A DNA stretch of 64,000 bases from JBBDYG01 sp040901765 (GCA_040901765.1 JBBDYG010000104.1:1-64000), one strand, 5' to 3'; shown: positions 25,125 to 34,176, numbered from the stretch's first letter. Numbers and translations are program-made. Notes: a model not told the origin generated them from the letters alone.

Positions 25125-26180
25125 ATGCGAAGCAATTATCCTTCTTGCAGAACAACCGCGCTCTGCCTGGTGGCGAGCGGTCTGATCCTTTTCGATACGA
25201 AGCCGCTGTGCGCGCAAGAGAATGCCGATGTTGAGCAATCGGCCGCAAGGCTAATTGAATCGGCAACGCCCGTCATCGATCGGGGGCTGGTTTATTTAGC
25301 CAGCGAACAGCAGGCGGATGGCTCGTTCGCCAGCAGCGGCTTTGGCCGGAATGTGGCGGTCGTCGGACTGGCCGGCATGGCGTTTCTGTCGAACGGCAGC
25401 ACGCCCGACCGCGGCCCCTACGGCAAAGAAGTCAGCCTGTGCGTGGACTACCTGCTGAAGCATACGCAGGAGAGCGGCTTTATTGTCGAGCAAGGATCGG
25501 CCATCCACGGACCCATGTACGGCCACGGCTTCGCCACGCTCTTCCTGGCCGAGGTCTACGGAATGTCGCCGCGCGACGACCTGCGCGACAAGTTATCCAA
25601 GTCGGTTGGCTTGATCGTGAACTGCCAGAACGACGAAGGAGGCTGGCGGTATCAACCGCGTCCGCTCGATGCCGATGTATCGGTGACGATTTGTCAGATC
25701 ATGGCCCTGCGCGCCGCCCGCAACGCGGGACTTTACGTCCCGGCAGAAACCATCGATCGCAGCCTGGAATATGTGAAGCGGTGCCAGAATCCCGACGGAG
25801 GCTTCGGCTATACCACGCAGGATCGCACCAGCCTGTTTCCGCGCTCCGCGGCGGGCGTCGTCGCGCTGTACAGCGCCGGCGTCTATGAAGGCGACGAGAT
25901 CGAGCGTGGCATCGAGTACCTGCTCCGCGAAAACCCGGATGTCCGCAATCTCGCCACCCAAGGACATTTCTTCTACGGTCACTACTACGCCGTGCAGGCG
26001 ATGTGGCTCTCCGGCGGCGACCGCTGGCAGCGATGGTACCCCTCGGTCCGCGATATCCTGGTCGAGCGCCAGCGGCCCGACGGCTCGTGGCTCGACACCA
26101 GCGGACCCCAGTATGCTGCCGCCATGGCCTGTATTATTTTGCAGATGCCGAACAACATGGTGCCCATTTTTCAACGCTAA
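25125..26180 (+). CDS. Secreted prenyltransferase/squalene-oxidase repeat protein
   Basis: The 351-residue protein has a signal peptide (TTALCLVASGLILFD ... CAQEN) and several repeats of the alpha/alpha-barrel type found in terpene cyclases: YLASEQQADGSF, CQNDEGGWRYQP, CQNPDGGFGY and RQRPDGSWLD, each with the QxxDGSW-like motif. A cyclase DxDD motif is not seen, so it is likely not an active cyclase. Such secreted proteins are frequent in planctomycetes without an assigned role. The start at 25125 follows a GGAGG site; an upstream open frame to 24990 overlaps the palindrome and is rejected. Confidence 0.88.
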   Translation: MRSNYPSCRTTALCLVASGLILFDTKPLCAQENADVEQSAARLIESATPVIDRGLVYLASEQQADGSFASSGFGRNVAVVGLAGMAFLSNGSTPDRGPYGKEVSLCVDYLLKHTQESGFIVEQGSAIHGPMYGHGFATLFLAEVYGMSPRDDLRDKLSKSVGLIVNCQNDEGGWRYQPRPLDADVSVTICQIMALRAARNAGLYVPAETIDRSLEYVKRCQNPDGGFGYTTQDRTSLFPRSAAGVVALYSAGVYEGDEIERGIEYLLRENPDVRNLATQGHFFYGHYYAVQAMWLSGGDRWQRWYPSVRDILVERQRPDGSWLDTSGPQYAAAMACIILQMPNNMVPIFQR

Positions 26181-26257
26181 TCACCGTTGCGATTTCGCCA
26201 TTTCGTAATTTACACGATTCTTTAATTGTCCTTCTGCGAGGGGTTTTGGGCTCACCA

Positions 26258-27487
26258 GTGCGTTTGATTTATCTACATTTGCTAATTGCAGTTTCATTGC
26301 TCGGCATGTCGGCGTCGAGTGCGGCTACGCCCGCGCCTCTGTCGGACGTAATCCTCGCCGGCGAGCAATCCTTCGCGGGGCAACTCGCGGCGCTAGGCGA
26401 CAACACGCTGCGTTTCACTGCGGCCGATGGCGAGCCGCGCGAAGTTTCGCCGGGCGCGTTCGTTCGCTGGGCGAACCCGCGCGATCCCGTTCGCCGGCCC
26501 CGCATTTTGCTGACCGATGGCAGCGAGCTTGTGGCCGACTTGTCGTGGACCACGGACGGCTCGGTACAGCTCGCGGATGACCAGATGCAGGTTCGCACGA
26601 GCCTGCTCGGCCGTGTCACGCTGCCGAGTGATACGATCCGCGGCGTGCTGTTCGACGCTGCCCGCGATCCGGTGGTCGCCGACCGCATGCTGAGCGAAAT
26701 GCGGGCCGCGGAACCGCTAGAACAAGACCAACTGTGGCTCGTGAATGGCGACCGGCTGGCCGGCGAGATCGGCAAGATCGACGGCGCTGAGGCGACGCTC
26801 AAGCTCGCCGATCAGTCGATCGACGTGCCGCTCACAAACCTATCGGCCGTATCGTTCCACCAGCCCAATTCCGCGCCGGCCGAGCCTGCCCGCTGGGCAC
26901 TCGGTTTGCAAGATGGCACGCTGCTGCGCGCCGCATCCGCAACAGGCGATGAAAAGCGTCTACACGCCAAGCTGGCCGCCGGCATCGAAATCAGTGGCAA
27001 ATCACTGAGCGATATCGTGTTCTTACAGAATCTAGCCGGCGACGGTTTTACCTACGTTTCAGAAATGGAGCCGATCGACTACAAGCACACGCCTTATTTC
27101 AATCTCGCGTGGCCGCTCGCAGTCGACGAAAATCTGCTCAGCCAGCCGCTGCGCGCCGATGACAAGCGATACCTAAAGGGTGTCGCGATGCACTCCGCGT
27201 CGCGCGCGGTCTATCGCCTGGCGGGCAACGAACGAACGTTTGAATCTACAATTGCACTGGACGACACAGCCGGAAACGCAGGGAGCGTCATCTATCGCGT
27301 GTACACCGTCCGCAACGGCAAGTCCGAGCTAGCCTTCGAGAGCGACATTGTGCGCGGCGGCGACGCACCGCAACCGATCTCAGTCAACCTCACCGGCGCA
27401 CAAGGCCTTGTGCTGCTCGTGGACTACGCCGACTACGGCGACCAGCAGGATCACGCAAACTGGCTCGATGCACGGGTGGTGCGGTGA
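26258..27487 (+). CDS. Secreted protein with C-terminal NPCBM-like carbohydrate-binding domain
   Basis: The 409-residue protein starts best at GTG 26258, which gives a signal peptide (LIYLHLLIAVSLLGMSASS). The middle contains repeats of beta-strand-rich sequence with LLTDGSELVADL and LVNGDRLAGEIGKID, like SH3-type or LPS-binding modules. The last 130 residues (RYLKGVAMHSASRAVYRL ... LVLLVDYADYGDQQDHANWLDARV) match the NPCBM/NEW2 type that binds sugars. The reading frame runs to 26003 inside the preceding gene. It probably acts at the cell surface. Confidence 0.8.
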   Translation: MRLIYLHLLIAVSLLGMSASSAATPAPLSDVILAGEQSFAGQLAALGDNTLRFTAADGEPREVSPGAFVRWANPRDPVRRPRILLTDGSELVADLSWTTDGSVQLADDQMQVRTSLLGRVTLPSDTIRGVLFDAARDPVVADRMLSEMRAAEPLEQDQLWLVNGDRLAGEIGKIDGAEATLKLADQSIDVPLTNLSAVSFHQPNSAPAEPARWALGLQDGTLLRAASATGDEKRLHAKLAAGIEISGKSLSDIVFLQNLAGDGFTYVSEMEPIDYKHTPYFNLAWPLAVDENLLSQPLRADDKRYLKGVAMHSASRAVYRLAGNERTFESTIALDDTAGNAGSVIYRVYTVRNGKSELAFESDIVRGGDAPQPISVNLTGAQGLVLLVDYADYGDQQDHANWLDARVVR

Positions 27488-27587
27488 AACTATAGGGAGC
27501 CTCGGCCGCAGTTGATTATGACGGCCGATCGACCATAGAATAAATCGAAAGTACTTTGCGCTACCTGTTAAGTTGGAGGAATTCTCT

Positions 27588-27815
27588 GTGGCCACTCAAC
27601 TCCCCACCGACGCCGAAGTCTTTTACGACTTTTTGGGGCACCAGATCGAAAATGGCGGCAGAGAGAATTCGCCAGAGGAACTCCTTGCGTATTGGCGGCA
27701 AGAGCATGCCGAAGCGGTAGAGGATATTCGGCAAGGGCTCCGCAACATGGAAGCGGGATTAGGACGGCCCTTTGAGGAAGTCGATGCTGAGATGTGGAAA
27801 AAATATGGAGTCTAA
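27588..27815 (+). CDS. Antitoxin-like small protein without an intact partner
   Basis: The GTG at 27588 lies eight bases after GGAGG, so I choose it over the TTG at 27573. The 75-residue acidic, helical protein (TDAEVFYDFLGHQIENGG ... LAYWRQEHAEAVEDIRQG) resembles short antitoxins of RelE/ParE-type modules. A toxin gene would be expected directly downstream, but the sequence breaks into stop codons and runs into a dispersed repeat within about 80 bases. An orphan or a broken module is likely. Confidence 0.5.
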   Translation: MATQLPTDAEVFYDFLGHQIENGGRENSPEELLAYWRQEHAEAVEDIRQGLRNMEAGLGRPFEEVDAEMWKKYGV

Positions 27816-27928
27816 AGACCAACCGTAATTGTCGCGTTGAGAGTCTCTACCGCGAAGCTGTTTCGCCTGCCAGCACAGGGTTGCGCAGGGGCATAACCCC
27901 GGTTGGGGTAAAGAATGGTCTCAATTGG

Positions 27929-27990
27929 TTACCCAGGGTAGGTCGCCGTGGCGACCAACCCTGGGCTGGAAGGCGTAACGCCTTTGGCGT
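27929..27990. repeat. Dispersed palindromic repeat, family B, copy 1
   Basis: The unit TTACCCAGGGTA, a GTCGCC/GGCGAC inverted centre, ACCCTGGGCTGGAAGGCG and a trailing AACGCCTTTGGCGT element recur at 32234-32300 and inverted at 32071-32126. It lies between convergent genes. Confidence 0.8.
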
Positions 27991-28001
27991 AAAGCCCGCC
28001 T

Positions 28002-29207
28002 TCACGCCCCAAACTTCATCAGCCTCTCCGCGTTTGCTAGCGCGAGCGTCATCAGGTACTTGGCCTCGAACTGCCCGAGGCCGCCGCGGAGGCACTGGCT
28101 TTCGCCGAATTTCTCGCAACCGTCGGTGCGGCAATTCTTCGCCCATAAGAGCGTTGGCACGGGGTGCCAACTGTGGCTCTTGAGCATCGCCGGCGTGCTG
28201 TGGTCGCCCGTGCAGATGAACACATCCGGCTTCAGAGCCATGATTCGCGGCACGCAGGTATCGAGTTCCTCCGTGCGTTTTACTTTCGCCTCGAAGTTGC
28301 CGTCTTCGCCGGTCGAGTCGGTGTACTTAAAGTGGATGAAGAAGAAATCGTACTTGTCCCAGTTGGCTTCGAGCACATCCATCTGCTCGGAAAGTGTCTG
28401 CGGTTTGCCGAGAATCTCCATCCCCACGAGCCGCGCAAGACCCTTGTACATGGGATAGACGGCGATCGCCGCCGCCTTCAGGCCGTACACCTCTTCATAG
28501 CTCGGCAGCTTCGGCCGCGTAGCCACGCCGCGCAGCGTGAGGCCGTTGGCCTTCGGCTCGTTCGCAAGCAATGCTTCCGCTTGCTTTACAAACTCGGCAC
28601 ACACCTGGGCGGTTTTGTTGCTGTCCGGATTAGTCGCGACAGGTTCCAGCGGCGGCACGCCGGTCCGTTGTGGGTCGGTGTCGGCGACGTGCCCGCCCAA
28701 GCCCGCACTGCGGAAGATAATTACGAAGCGATGCTCCTTCACCGGCTCGACAAAAATTTCAACGCCAGGAATCTTGATTTGCCGCAGGCGAATCGCGAGC
28801 GGCGCGCTCTCATCACTGGAAATTCGTCCCGCGCGACGGTCGCTGATATTCCCGGCCGAATCGAGCGTGCAAAAATTCGCGCGAATCGCCACGTCGCCGT
28901 CTTGGAGCTCGAAACCGATCCCCGTTGCCTCGAGCGCCCCGCGGCCGATCTGGTATTTGATCGGGTCGTACCCGAACAGCCCGAGGTGTCCCGGCCCGCT
29001 TCCAGGGCTGATGCCCAGCGCGACTGGAATACTCCCGCCGCAGACGCCCTCCTTCACCAGTTTATCGAGATTCGGCGTTTTGGCGGTTTCCAATTCCGTC
29101 AGCCCGCCGGGATGCTGAGGCAATCCCCCCAGGCCGTCGCCGACGAGCATGACGATTTTCGTGCCGTTCCGAACGTTGAGTTGTCGCGTGAGATCGTGGA
29201 TGTCCAT
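28002..29207 (-). CDS. apgM: 2,3-bisphosphoglycerate-independent phosphoglycerate mutase, archaeal type
   Basis: The 401-residue enzyme interconverts 3- and 2-phosphoglycerate in glycolysis. It is an alkaline-phosphatase-superfamily member of the ApgM type. Motifs include the N-terminal metal-binding VMLVGDGLGG, KTPNLDKLVKEGVCGGS, GSGPGHLGLFGYDP with the likely nucleophile region, and CTGDHSTPAMLKSHSWHPVPTLL near residue 340. It is divergent from pgi, a natural pairing of glycolytic genes. Start ATG 29207 lacks a clear Shine-Dalgarno; it follows a C-rich leader that is the inverted twin of the pgi leader. Confidence 0.9.
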   Translation of the reverse strand: MDIHDLTRQLNVRNGTKIVMLVGDGLGGLPQHPGGLTELETAKTPNLDKLVKEGVCGGSIPVALGISPGSGPGHLGLFGYDPIKYQIGRGALEATGIGFELQDGDVAIRANFCTLDSAGNISDRRAGRISSDESAPLAIRLRQIKIPGVEIFVEPVKEHRFVIIFRSAGLGGHVADTDPQRTGVPPLEPVATNPDSNKTAQVCAEFVKQAEALLANEPKANGLTLRGVATRPKLPSYEEVYGLKAAAIAVYPMYKGLARLVGMEILGKPQTLSEQMDVLEANWDKYDFFFIHFKYTDSTGEDGNFEAKVKRTEELDTCVPRIMALKPDVFICTGDHSTPAMLKSHSWHPVPTLLWAKNCRTDGCEKFGESQCLRGGLGQFEAKYLMTLALANAERLMKFGA

Positions 29208-29214
29208 GGTGGGC

Positions 29215-29394
29215 AGGGACTGGGGGCTGGGGACTTGGGGATTGGGAAAGGCATTGGTGAATCACTTAAGCGCAATTTTAGCCGCGCAGTCTGGCCGCGT
29301 CATGGGTTGACTCTTGCGGGCCGTGACTGAATCGCGACGATGAATTTGCGTTCTCGCAATCAGTGCATCATTCAGCCCCCAGCCCCCAGTCCCT
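29215..29394. promoter_or_regulatory. Twin C-rich leaders of the divergent apgM and pgi genes
   Basis: An 18-bp word, AGGGACTGGGGGCTGGGG at 29215-29232, recurs as its exact inverse at 29377-29394. Each copy ends 5 to 8 bases from one of the divergent start codons (29207 and 29400). The intervening 144 bases should hold both promoters. Neither start has a Shine-Dalgarno, so the C-rich leader may have a translational or regulatory role. Confidence 0.7.
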
Positions 29395-29399
29395 CCCCC

Positions 29400-30812
29400 A
29401 TGTCCACTCTCCGCTACGACCCCGCCGGCGCGATGTTCCAGCCCGGTGGTTTAACTCCTCAAGACTTGTCGGCGCTTGCTCCGCGCCTCCAGACCGCGCG
29501 GGATGAAGTTCTGGCCGATGCCGAACTATGGGCGTCCGTCAACATAGTGCCGGCGGAGAAGCAGCCACTCGATGCGGGATTTCACTATTTACCGGAGCGG
29601 CTGCTGGCGGATTTGGCCGACAACGGCGCGGCGAGTGAACTAGCCCGCATTCGCGCCACGGCCGATCGCCTCGCCGCAGAAGTGGATAGGTTCGTTCTGC
29701 TGGGCATCGGCGGGTCGTACATGGGCGCGCGGGCACTGCTCGAAGCCTGTTGCCACCCGTACTACAACGACTTGCCGCGCGAGGCCCGGCGCGGCCGGCC
29801 ACGCATCGCCTTCGAGGGAAACAATGTCGATAACGACGCGATGCAAGGGCTGATGGATCTGCTAGGTCGGGACCGAGTCGCGAAGTCCATCGACGAGCGT
29901 TGGGCGATTGTGGTCATCAGCAAGAGCGGAGGTACGCTGGAAACTGCCGTCGCCTTTCGCAAATTCCTCGAACTGCTGCGCAAGTCGCTCTGCGGCCACG
30001 ACGCGAAGCTTGGTGAACTCATTGTGCCCGTCACCGGCACGTCCGGAAAGCTGTTCGATCTGGCGAAAGCCCTCGGCTGTCGCGAGATGTTTCTGGTTCC
30101 CGACGGGGTAGGGGGGCGGTTCTCGGTGCTCTCGGCCGTCGGCCTATTCCCTGCGGCGCTGTTGGGGCTGGACATCGTCAAGCTGTCCGAAGGCGCCGCG
30201 GCGATGAACGAGCACTTCCGCTCCGCGCCGCCGAGCGAGAACATTGTGCTGCAATACGTCGGCGTCGGCCACTTGATGGAAGAACTGCACGGCTGCGACG
30301 TCCGCGTCCTTTCCACCTGGGGCAGGCGGCTCGAAGCCTTGGGCCTGTGGTACGACCAACTGCTGGCCGAAAGTCTCGGCAAGCACGAGCGCGGCGCCCT
30401 GCCGCTCACCGTCGTCAACACCCGCGACCTTCATTCCCGCGGCCAACAGCATCAGGAAGGCCGCCGCGATAAGCTGATCACGAACCTGATTGTCGATCGC
30501 CCCGGTCGCGAGCCACTCGCCGTCGGCCACAGCGAGCTGAATCAAGACGGCCTCAATGAACTAGCCGACAAAACAGTCCCCGAGATTCTCGCCGCGGCGC
30601 TCGCCGGCACGAACCAAGCCTACCGTGAAGCCGGCCGCCCCACGGTCGATTTACACCTTCCTAGGCTTGATGAATTCACCATTGGCCAGGCACTGCAAAT
30701 GTTCATGCTCGCCACCGTGACCGAGGGCCGCCTGATCGGCATCAACCCCTACGGCCAACCCGGCGTCGAAGCCTACAAGAAAAACATGAACGCCATCCTG
30801 CGGAGGGATTAA
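29400..30812 (+). CDS. pgi: Glucose-6-phosphate isomerase
   Basis: The 470-residue enzyme interconverts glucose-6-phosphate and fructose-6-phosphate. It has the two SIS subdomains: FVLLGIGGSYMGARALLEA near residue 100 and VVISKSGGTLETAVAFRKF near residue 175, followed by SVLSAVGLFPAALLGLD and the C-terminal EAYKKNMNAIL segment with the active-site lysine. ATG 29400 is chosen over the frame start at 29340, which would include the leader repeat. Length fits the bacterial short form. Confidence 0.93.
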   Translation: MSTLRYDPAGAMFQPGGLTPQDLSALAPRLQTARDEVLADAELWASVNIVPAEKQPLDAGFHYLPERLLADLADNGAASELARIRATADRLAAEVDRFVLLGIGGSYMGARALLEACCHPYYNDLPREARRGRPRIAFEGNNVDNDAMQGLMDLLGRDRVAKSIDERWAIVVISKSGGTLETAVAFRKFLELLRKSLCGHDAKLGELIVPVTGTSGKLFDLAKALGCREMFLVPDGVGGRFSVLSAVGLFPAALLGLDIVKLSEGAAAMNEHFRSAPPSENIVLQYVGVGHLMEELHGCDVRVLSTWGRRLEALGLWYDQLLAESLGKHERGALPLTVVNTRDLHSRGQQHQEGRRDKLITNLIVDRPGREPLAVGHSELNQDGLNELADKTVPEILAAALAGTNQAYREAGRPTVDLHLPRLDEFTIGQALQMFMLATVTEGRLIGINPYGQPGVEAYKKNMNAILRRD

Positions 30813-30843
30813 CCACGCAGGCACGGCGGACACGGAAAAGAAG

Positions 30844-30919
30844 CAACCGCTAATTGACGCTAATGGTCGCTAATAGAACTTAGGAAAGATTAGCGTTCTA
30901 TTAGCGTTTATCAGCGGTT
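30844..30919. terminator. Long palindrome between convergent genes
   Basis: AACCGCTAATTGACGCTAAT (30845-30864) and CGCTAATAGAAC (30868-30879) are mirrored by GTTCTATTAGCG and TTTATCAGCGGTT to 30919. The hairpin lies 32 bases after pgi and 30 before the end of the opposing deacetylase gene, so it probably terminates both transcripts. It is built of GCTAAT words like other inverted repeats in the window. Confidence 0.7.
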
Positions 30920-30948
30920 CGTTTTTGTATTCTCGGCGTCTCTGTGGT

Positions 30949-31887
30949 TCAATTCTCTTTCGTCATTTCACGAAACTGTTTCCACGTAATCACCTCAATG
31001 CCCAGCTCTTTCACCAATGCGGCGATCGCGGGGTCGGTGAAGATGCGGCGGTCGCCGTCGCGGCGGGAGGAACTGTCGGTGATCGCTTGTAGCTCCGGGT
31101 TGTCGTAGCCACAGTGAATGATCAACTCGCTCACGCCCGGCTTGAGACCTTCCAAAAAATCGATGTACTGTTGCTGGCGTCCCTCGTGCGTCTCGCCGCC
31201 GTAGAACTGTCCAATGTTGTCGAGAATCGGCAGTTTTCGGGAGTCGAGTTGCTTCACCATCGCCGGCCCGCGATTCGCCAGTCCGGGATACTCCTGCGCG
31301 ACCGGTGGTGGGAACTGTCGAATGAACAGCACCGGCAGGTCGTATTCCAACCCGAGCTTCACGTACACTTCCGTAAGGTCGGGCCGGCTGAACAGCGCGC
31401 CCATGTGCGTATCGAGATGCGTCAGCGGCACGCCGAACTGTTTCGCGCGGTCAATTTGAGCACGAAGTTCGATCTCCGCTTCCTCTGCCTTGACGTTCTC
31501 CGCCACCAGCGCGACATTATCCCACAAGTAACCCTGTTCGTCGACGAGGCTTGGAACTTTCTCGCGCGGGGCCACCGGTCCCCAGCGATAGAAATCCCAC
31601 TCCGAAGTGAGCGTCAGGTGAATCCCATAGTCTTTTTCCGGATGCTGCTTGGCATAGTCGGCGAATTCCGGAAACCACGCCGGCGGCACCAAGATGCTGG
31701 CCGACGACACGATGCCCTGTTCCATCGCATCGATCGTGGCCCGATTCACCGAGTGCGACATCCCCGCATCATCGGCGTGGATGATCAGATATTTCTTCTG
31801 ATCGGCGATGGGCGTATCGCCAGGAGCGACTGACGCGCAGGCAACACATGCCAAGCACACGGAAATGGAACGAAGGATTGTTGACAT
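30949..31887 (-). CDS. Secreted ChbG/HpnK-family carbohydrate deacetylase
   Basis: The 312-residue protein has a signal peptide (RSISVCLACVACASV) and then the YdjC/ChbG fold. The metal-binding start is YLIIHADDAGMSHSVN, followed by YGIHLTLTSEW and LTHLDTHMGALFS with the metal histidines. Family members remove acetyl groups from chito-oligosaccharides or related sugars. ATG 31887 is preceded by GGAGAG and gives the signal peptide; the open frame to 31959 is not used. Export suggests action on extracellular polysaccharide. Confidence 0.9.
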   Translation of the reverse strand: MSTILRSISVCLACVACASVAPGDTPIADQKKYLIIHADDAGMSHSVNRATIDAMEQGIVSSASILVPPAWFPEFADYAKQHPEKDYGIHLTLTSEWDFYRWGPVAPREKVPSLVDEQGYLWDNVALVAENVKAEEAEIELRAQIDRAKQFGVPLTHLDTHMGALFSRPDLTEVYVKLGLEYDLPVLFIRQFPPPVAQEYPGLANRGPAMVKQLDSRKLPILDNIGQFYGGETHEGRQQQYIDFLEGLKPGVSELIIHCGYDNPELQAITDSSSRRDGDRRIFTDPAIAALVKELGIEVITWKQFREMTKEN

Positions 31888-32369
31888 CAGACGACTCTCC
31901 AGATTAAACACATTCTCGCGCGCCGATCTCCGCCCGCCGGATAACAAGTTACGCAACATTGTCCGAGCTTAATCGAGACCACCAAGATTGCAAGCGATTG
32001 GCCCCTCGCGAGAGTGTCGATTCGGTGGAATAGGGCCAAATAAACATAGAGGTCGGCTTTCCCAAATCTCTTTATGCCGAAGGCATTACGCCCTCCAGCC
32101 CAGGGTTGCGCAGCTACCCTGGGTAGAGTCGCAAAGTGTATGATCTACCTCAACGAGGTTGCGCCGATTTGCGGGTACCGTGCCGACACCAATGGACGTA
32201 ACGCCGTTGGAGTAAGGAATTAAATTGTGGCGGGTTACCCAGGGTAGTCCGCCGTGGCGGACAACCCTGGGCTAGAAGGCGCAACGCCGTTGGCGTAAAT
32301 ATCAATAGTCACCTGCTATCTTCTCCGCGTCCTCCGTGGCTTCGTGGTGAAGAAACTGGGAACACGACA
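31888..32369. other. Intergenic region with two inverted copies of dispersed repeat family B
   Basis: The 480 bases hold two family B copies in opposite orientation, 32071-32126 and 32234-32300, with CAGCCCAGGGTTGCG and AACCCTGGGCTAGAAGG as easily recognised cores. After them the sequence CCTCCGTGGCTTCGTGGT precedes the next gene. No coding frame was supported. Confidence 0.75.
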
Positions 32370-33059
32370 ATGCCCATCGACATCACCTGGCTGGGCCACA
32401 ATTGCTGGTCGCTCGACACGGGCCAGCACACGCTGTTGATCGACCCTTACCTTGACGATTCCCCCGTCGCGCCCGTAAAGTCCGATGCGGTGAGCGCGGA
32501 TTTCATTCTCGTGTCGCACGGTCATTTCGATCACGTGGGCGACACCGTAAGAATCGCTCAGCAGACCGGCGCGACGGTGCTAGCCGGTTACGAAGTTAGC
32601 GAATGGCTCAAGAAGCAGGGCGTGGCGGAAGACAAGCTCGTCGCCATGAATCCCGGCGGCGGAACGCAGCAACCCTTCGGTCGGGCGAAGTTCACGATCG
32701 CCCATCACAGTTCGAGCCTGCCCGACGGCAGCTACGGCGGCGTGCCGGGTGGCTGGCTGCTGGAGATTACCGGCAAGCGGCTCTACTTCGCCTGCGACAC
32801 GGCGCTGTTTTCCGACATGAAGCTGATCGGGCATGGCGGGCTTGACCTCGCCGTGCTGCCGATCGGCGACCTCTACACGATGGGTCCGGACGACAGCGTT
32901 GAGGCGATCAAACTGCTGGCCCCCAAGCGGGTCGCCCCGTGCCACTACAACACCTGGCCGCCAATCGCCCAAAACGCCCACGACTGGGCCAAGCGCGTCC
33001 GCGCCCACACCGCCGCCGAACCGGTCGTTCTCGACCCCGGCGGCAACTTTACCTGTTAG
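32370..33059 (+). CDS. Metal-dependent hydrolase of the UPF0173 (MBL-fold) family
   Basis: The 229-residue cytoplasmic protein has the metallo-beta-lactamase motif LVSHGHFDHVGD near residue 48, preceded by ITWLGHNCWSLDTGQHTLLIDPYL, which is typical of the family. Further ligands are seen at FTIAHHSS, YFACDTALFSD and RVAPCHYNTWP. Substrate unknown. The start at 32370 has no Shine-Dalgarno but follows the CCTCCGTGGCTTCGTGGT word that also precedes the Rieske gene at 34422. Confidence 0.9.
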   Translation: MPIDITWLGHNCWSLDTGQHTLLIDPYLDDSPVAPVKSDAVSADFILVSHGHFDHVGDTVRIAQQTGATVLAGYEVSEWLKKQGVAEDKLVAMNPGGGTQQPFGRAKFTIAHHSSSLPDGSYGGVPGGWLLEITGKRLYFACDTALFSDMKLIGHGGLDLAVLPIGDLYTMGPDDSVEAIKLLAPKRVAPCHYNTWPPIAQNAHDWAKRVRAHTAAEPVVLDPGGNFTC

Positions 33060-33060
33060 G

Positions 33061-33196
33061 AATCAGTCGCGGAAAAACGCGGATAAAACGGATTGATCGC
33101 GGATTTTAGAACCTCCGCGCCGCGAAATAGGTATGATGGGAGACCACCATCCAGATCCGATGCATCCGCCCCATCCGCGTTTTTCCGCGACTAATT
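33061..33196. repeat. Inverted word pair in the leader of the 33217 gene
   Basis: A 24-base word beginning AATCAGTCGCGGAAAAACGC (33061-33084) is matched by its inverse at 33173-33196 with one change. The second arm ends 20 bases before the downstream start codon. Confidence 0.75.
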
Positions 33197-33216
33197 CCAC
33201 AATCCTTGGAGTTCCC

Positions 33217-34137
33217 ATGCACACGCACATCGCTCGCTCGCTGGTTCTCGTTCTGGCGGCTATGGCCGCCGTTGCCTGCTATGCGGCCGAGCCGCTGCGG
33301 TGGAAGTTCGAGGCGGGCGAAAAGATTAACTACGAGATGATCCAGAAGATGGACACCACGATGGCCGCCGGGCCGGCCGGTAGTTTTGAGACCGGCATGG
33401 AACAGACGATGGACATCACCTGGCACATCGACGAAATCACGCCCGAAGGCAACGCCAAGACGCGCCAGCACATCGAGCGCGTGCGGCTTAAGATGACCAT
33501 GCCCGGCGGTCAGGCCACCGAGTACGACTCGGACAGCGACGAAGCGCCGCAAGGCGTGGCGGCCATGCTCGCGCCATTGTACGACGCCATGACTGAAGGC
33601 GAGTTTAAGGTCACGATGTCCCCCCGCGGAGAAATTCTCGAGGCCGAGGCGCCGCCCAAGCTCCTGGAGGCGATGAAGAACATCCCCGGCGCCGCCAATC
33701 TGGGCGATCTCAGCACGCCCGACGGAATCAAGCAAATGATTATGCAGGGCGCGATGACGCTGCCCGAGGGAGACCTCAAGGAGGGCGAGACCTGGCAAAC
33801 CAACCTCGAGATGAAAACCCAACTCGGCAAGATGGAAGTTGCCACGACCTACGAGTACGCGGGGACAAAGGAAGTGGACGGGCAAACCTATGAGGCGATC
33901 AAACCGGCTCCGGAGATAAAGAGCGTCGCCGACCCCAATGCCCAGATGCAATTGACGATGAAGGGACAACAAGCCGATGGAGAGATTCTGTTCGACCGCG
34001 AACAGGGTCGCTTGCACTCCTCGCATTTGGAGCAGACCATGGAGATGGAAATGGAGATCCAAGGCCAAAAGATCAACACCACCATCGATCAAACCGTTGA
34101 CATGAAGATCAAGGATCCGGAGAGCAGCGAGAAGTGA
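33217..34137 (+). CDS. Secreted protein, DUF6263-like
   Basis: The 306-residue protein has a signal peptide (SLVLVLAAMAAVACYAAEP). The body is beta-rich with LRWKFEAGEKINYEMIQKM, YDAMTEGEFKVTMSPRGEI and a long acidic, methionine-rich C-terminal half (EQTMEMEMEIQGQKINTTID). The pattern matches the DUF6263 type, a recurrent planctomycete secreted family of unknown role. ATG 33217 follows GGAG and gives the signal peptide; the frame start at 33133 does not. Confidence 0.72.
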   Translation: MHTHIARSLVLVLAAMAAVACYAAEPLRWKFEAGEKINYEMIQKMDTTMAAGPAGSFETGMEQTMDITWHIDEITPEGNAKTRQHIERVRLKMTMPGGQATEYDSDSDEAPQGVAAMLAPLYDAMTEGEFKVTMSPRGEILEAEAPPKLLEAMKNIPGAANLGDLSTPDGIKQMIMQGAMTLPEGDLKEGETWQTNLEMKTQLGKMEVATTYEYAGTKEVDGQTYEAIKPAPEIKSVADPNAQMQLTMKGQQADGEILFDREQGRLHSSHLEQTMEMEMEIQGQKINTTIDQTVDMKIKDPESSEK

Positions 34138-34176
34138 GTGGTTACTTGAAGTAAAATCTTCAATTACCACGAAATT

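Noticed and set aside
28164..29330. 388-residue plus-strand frame opposite apgM
   Set aside because: Antisense shadow of a well-conserved enzyme gene; composition is Arg- and His-rich.
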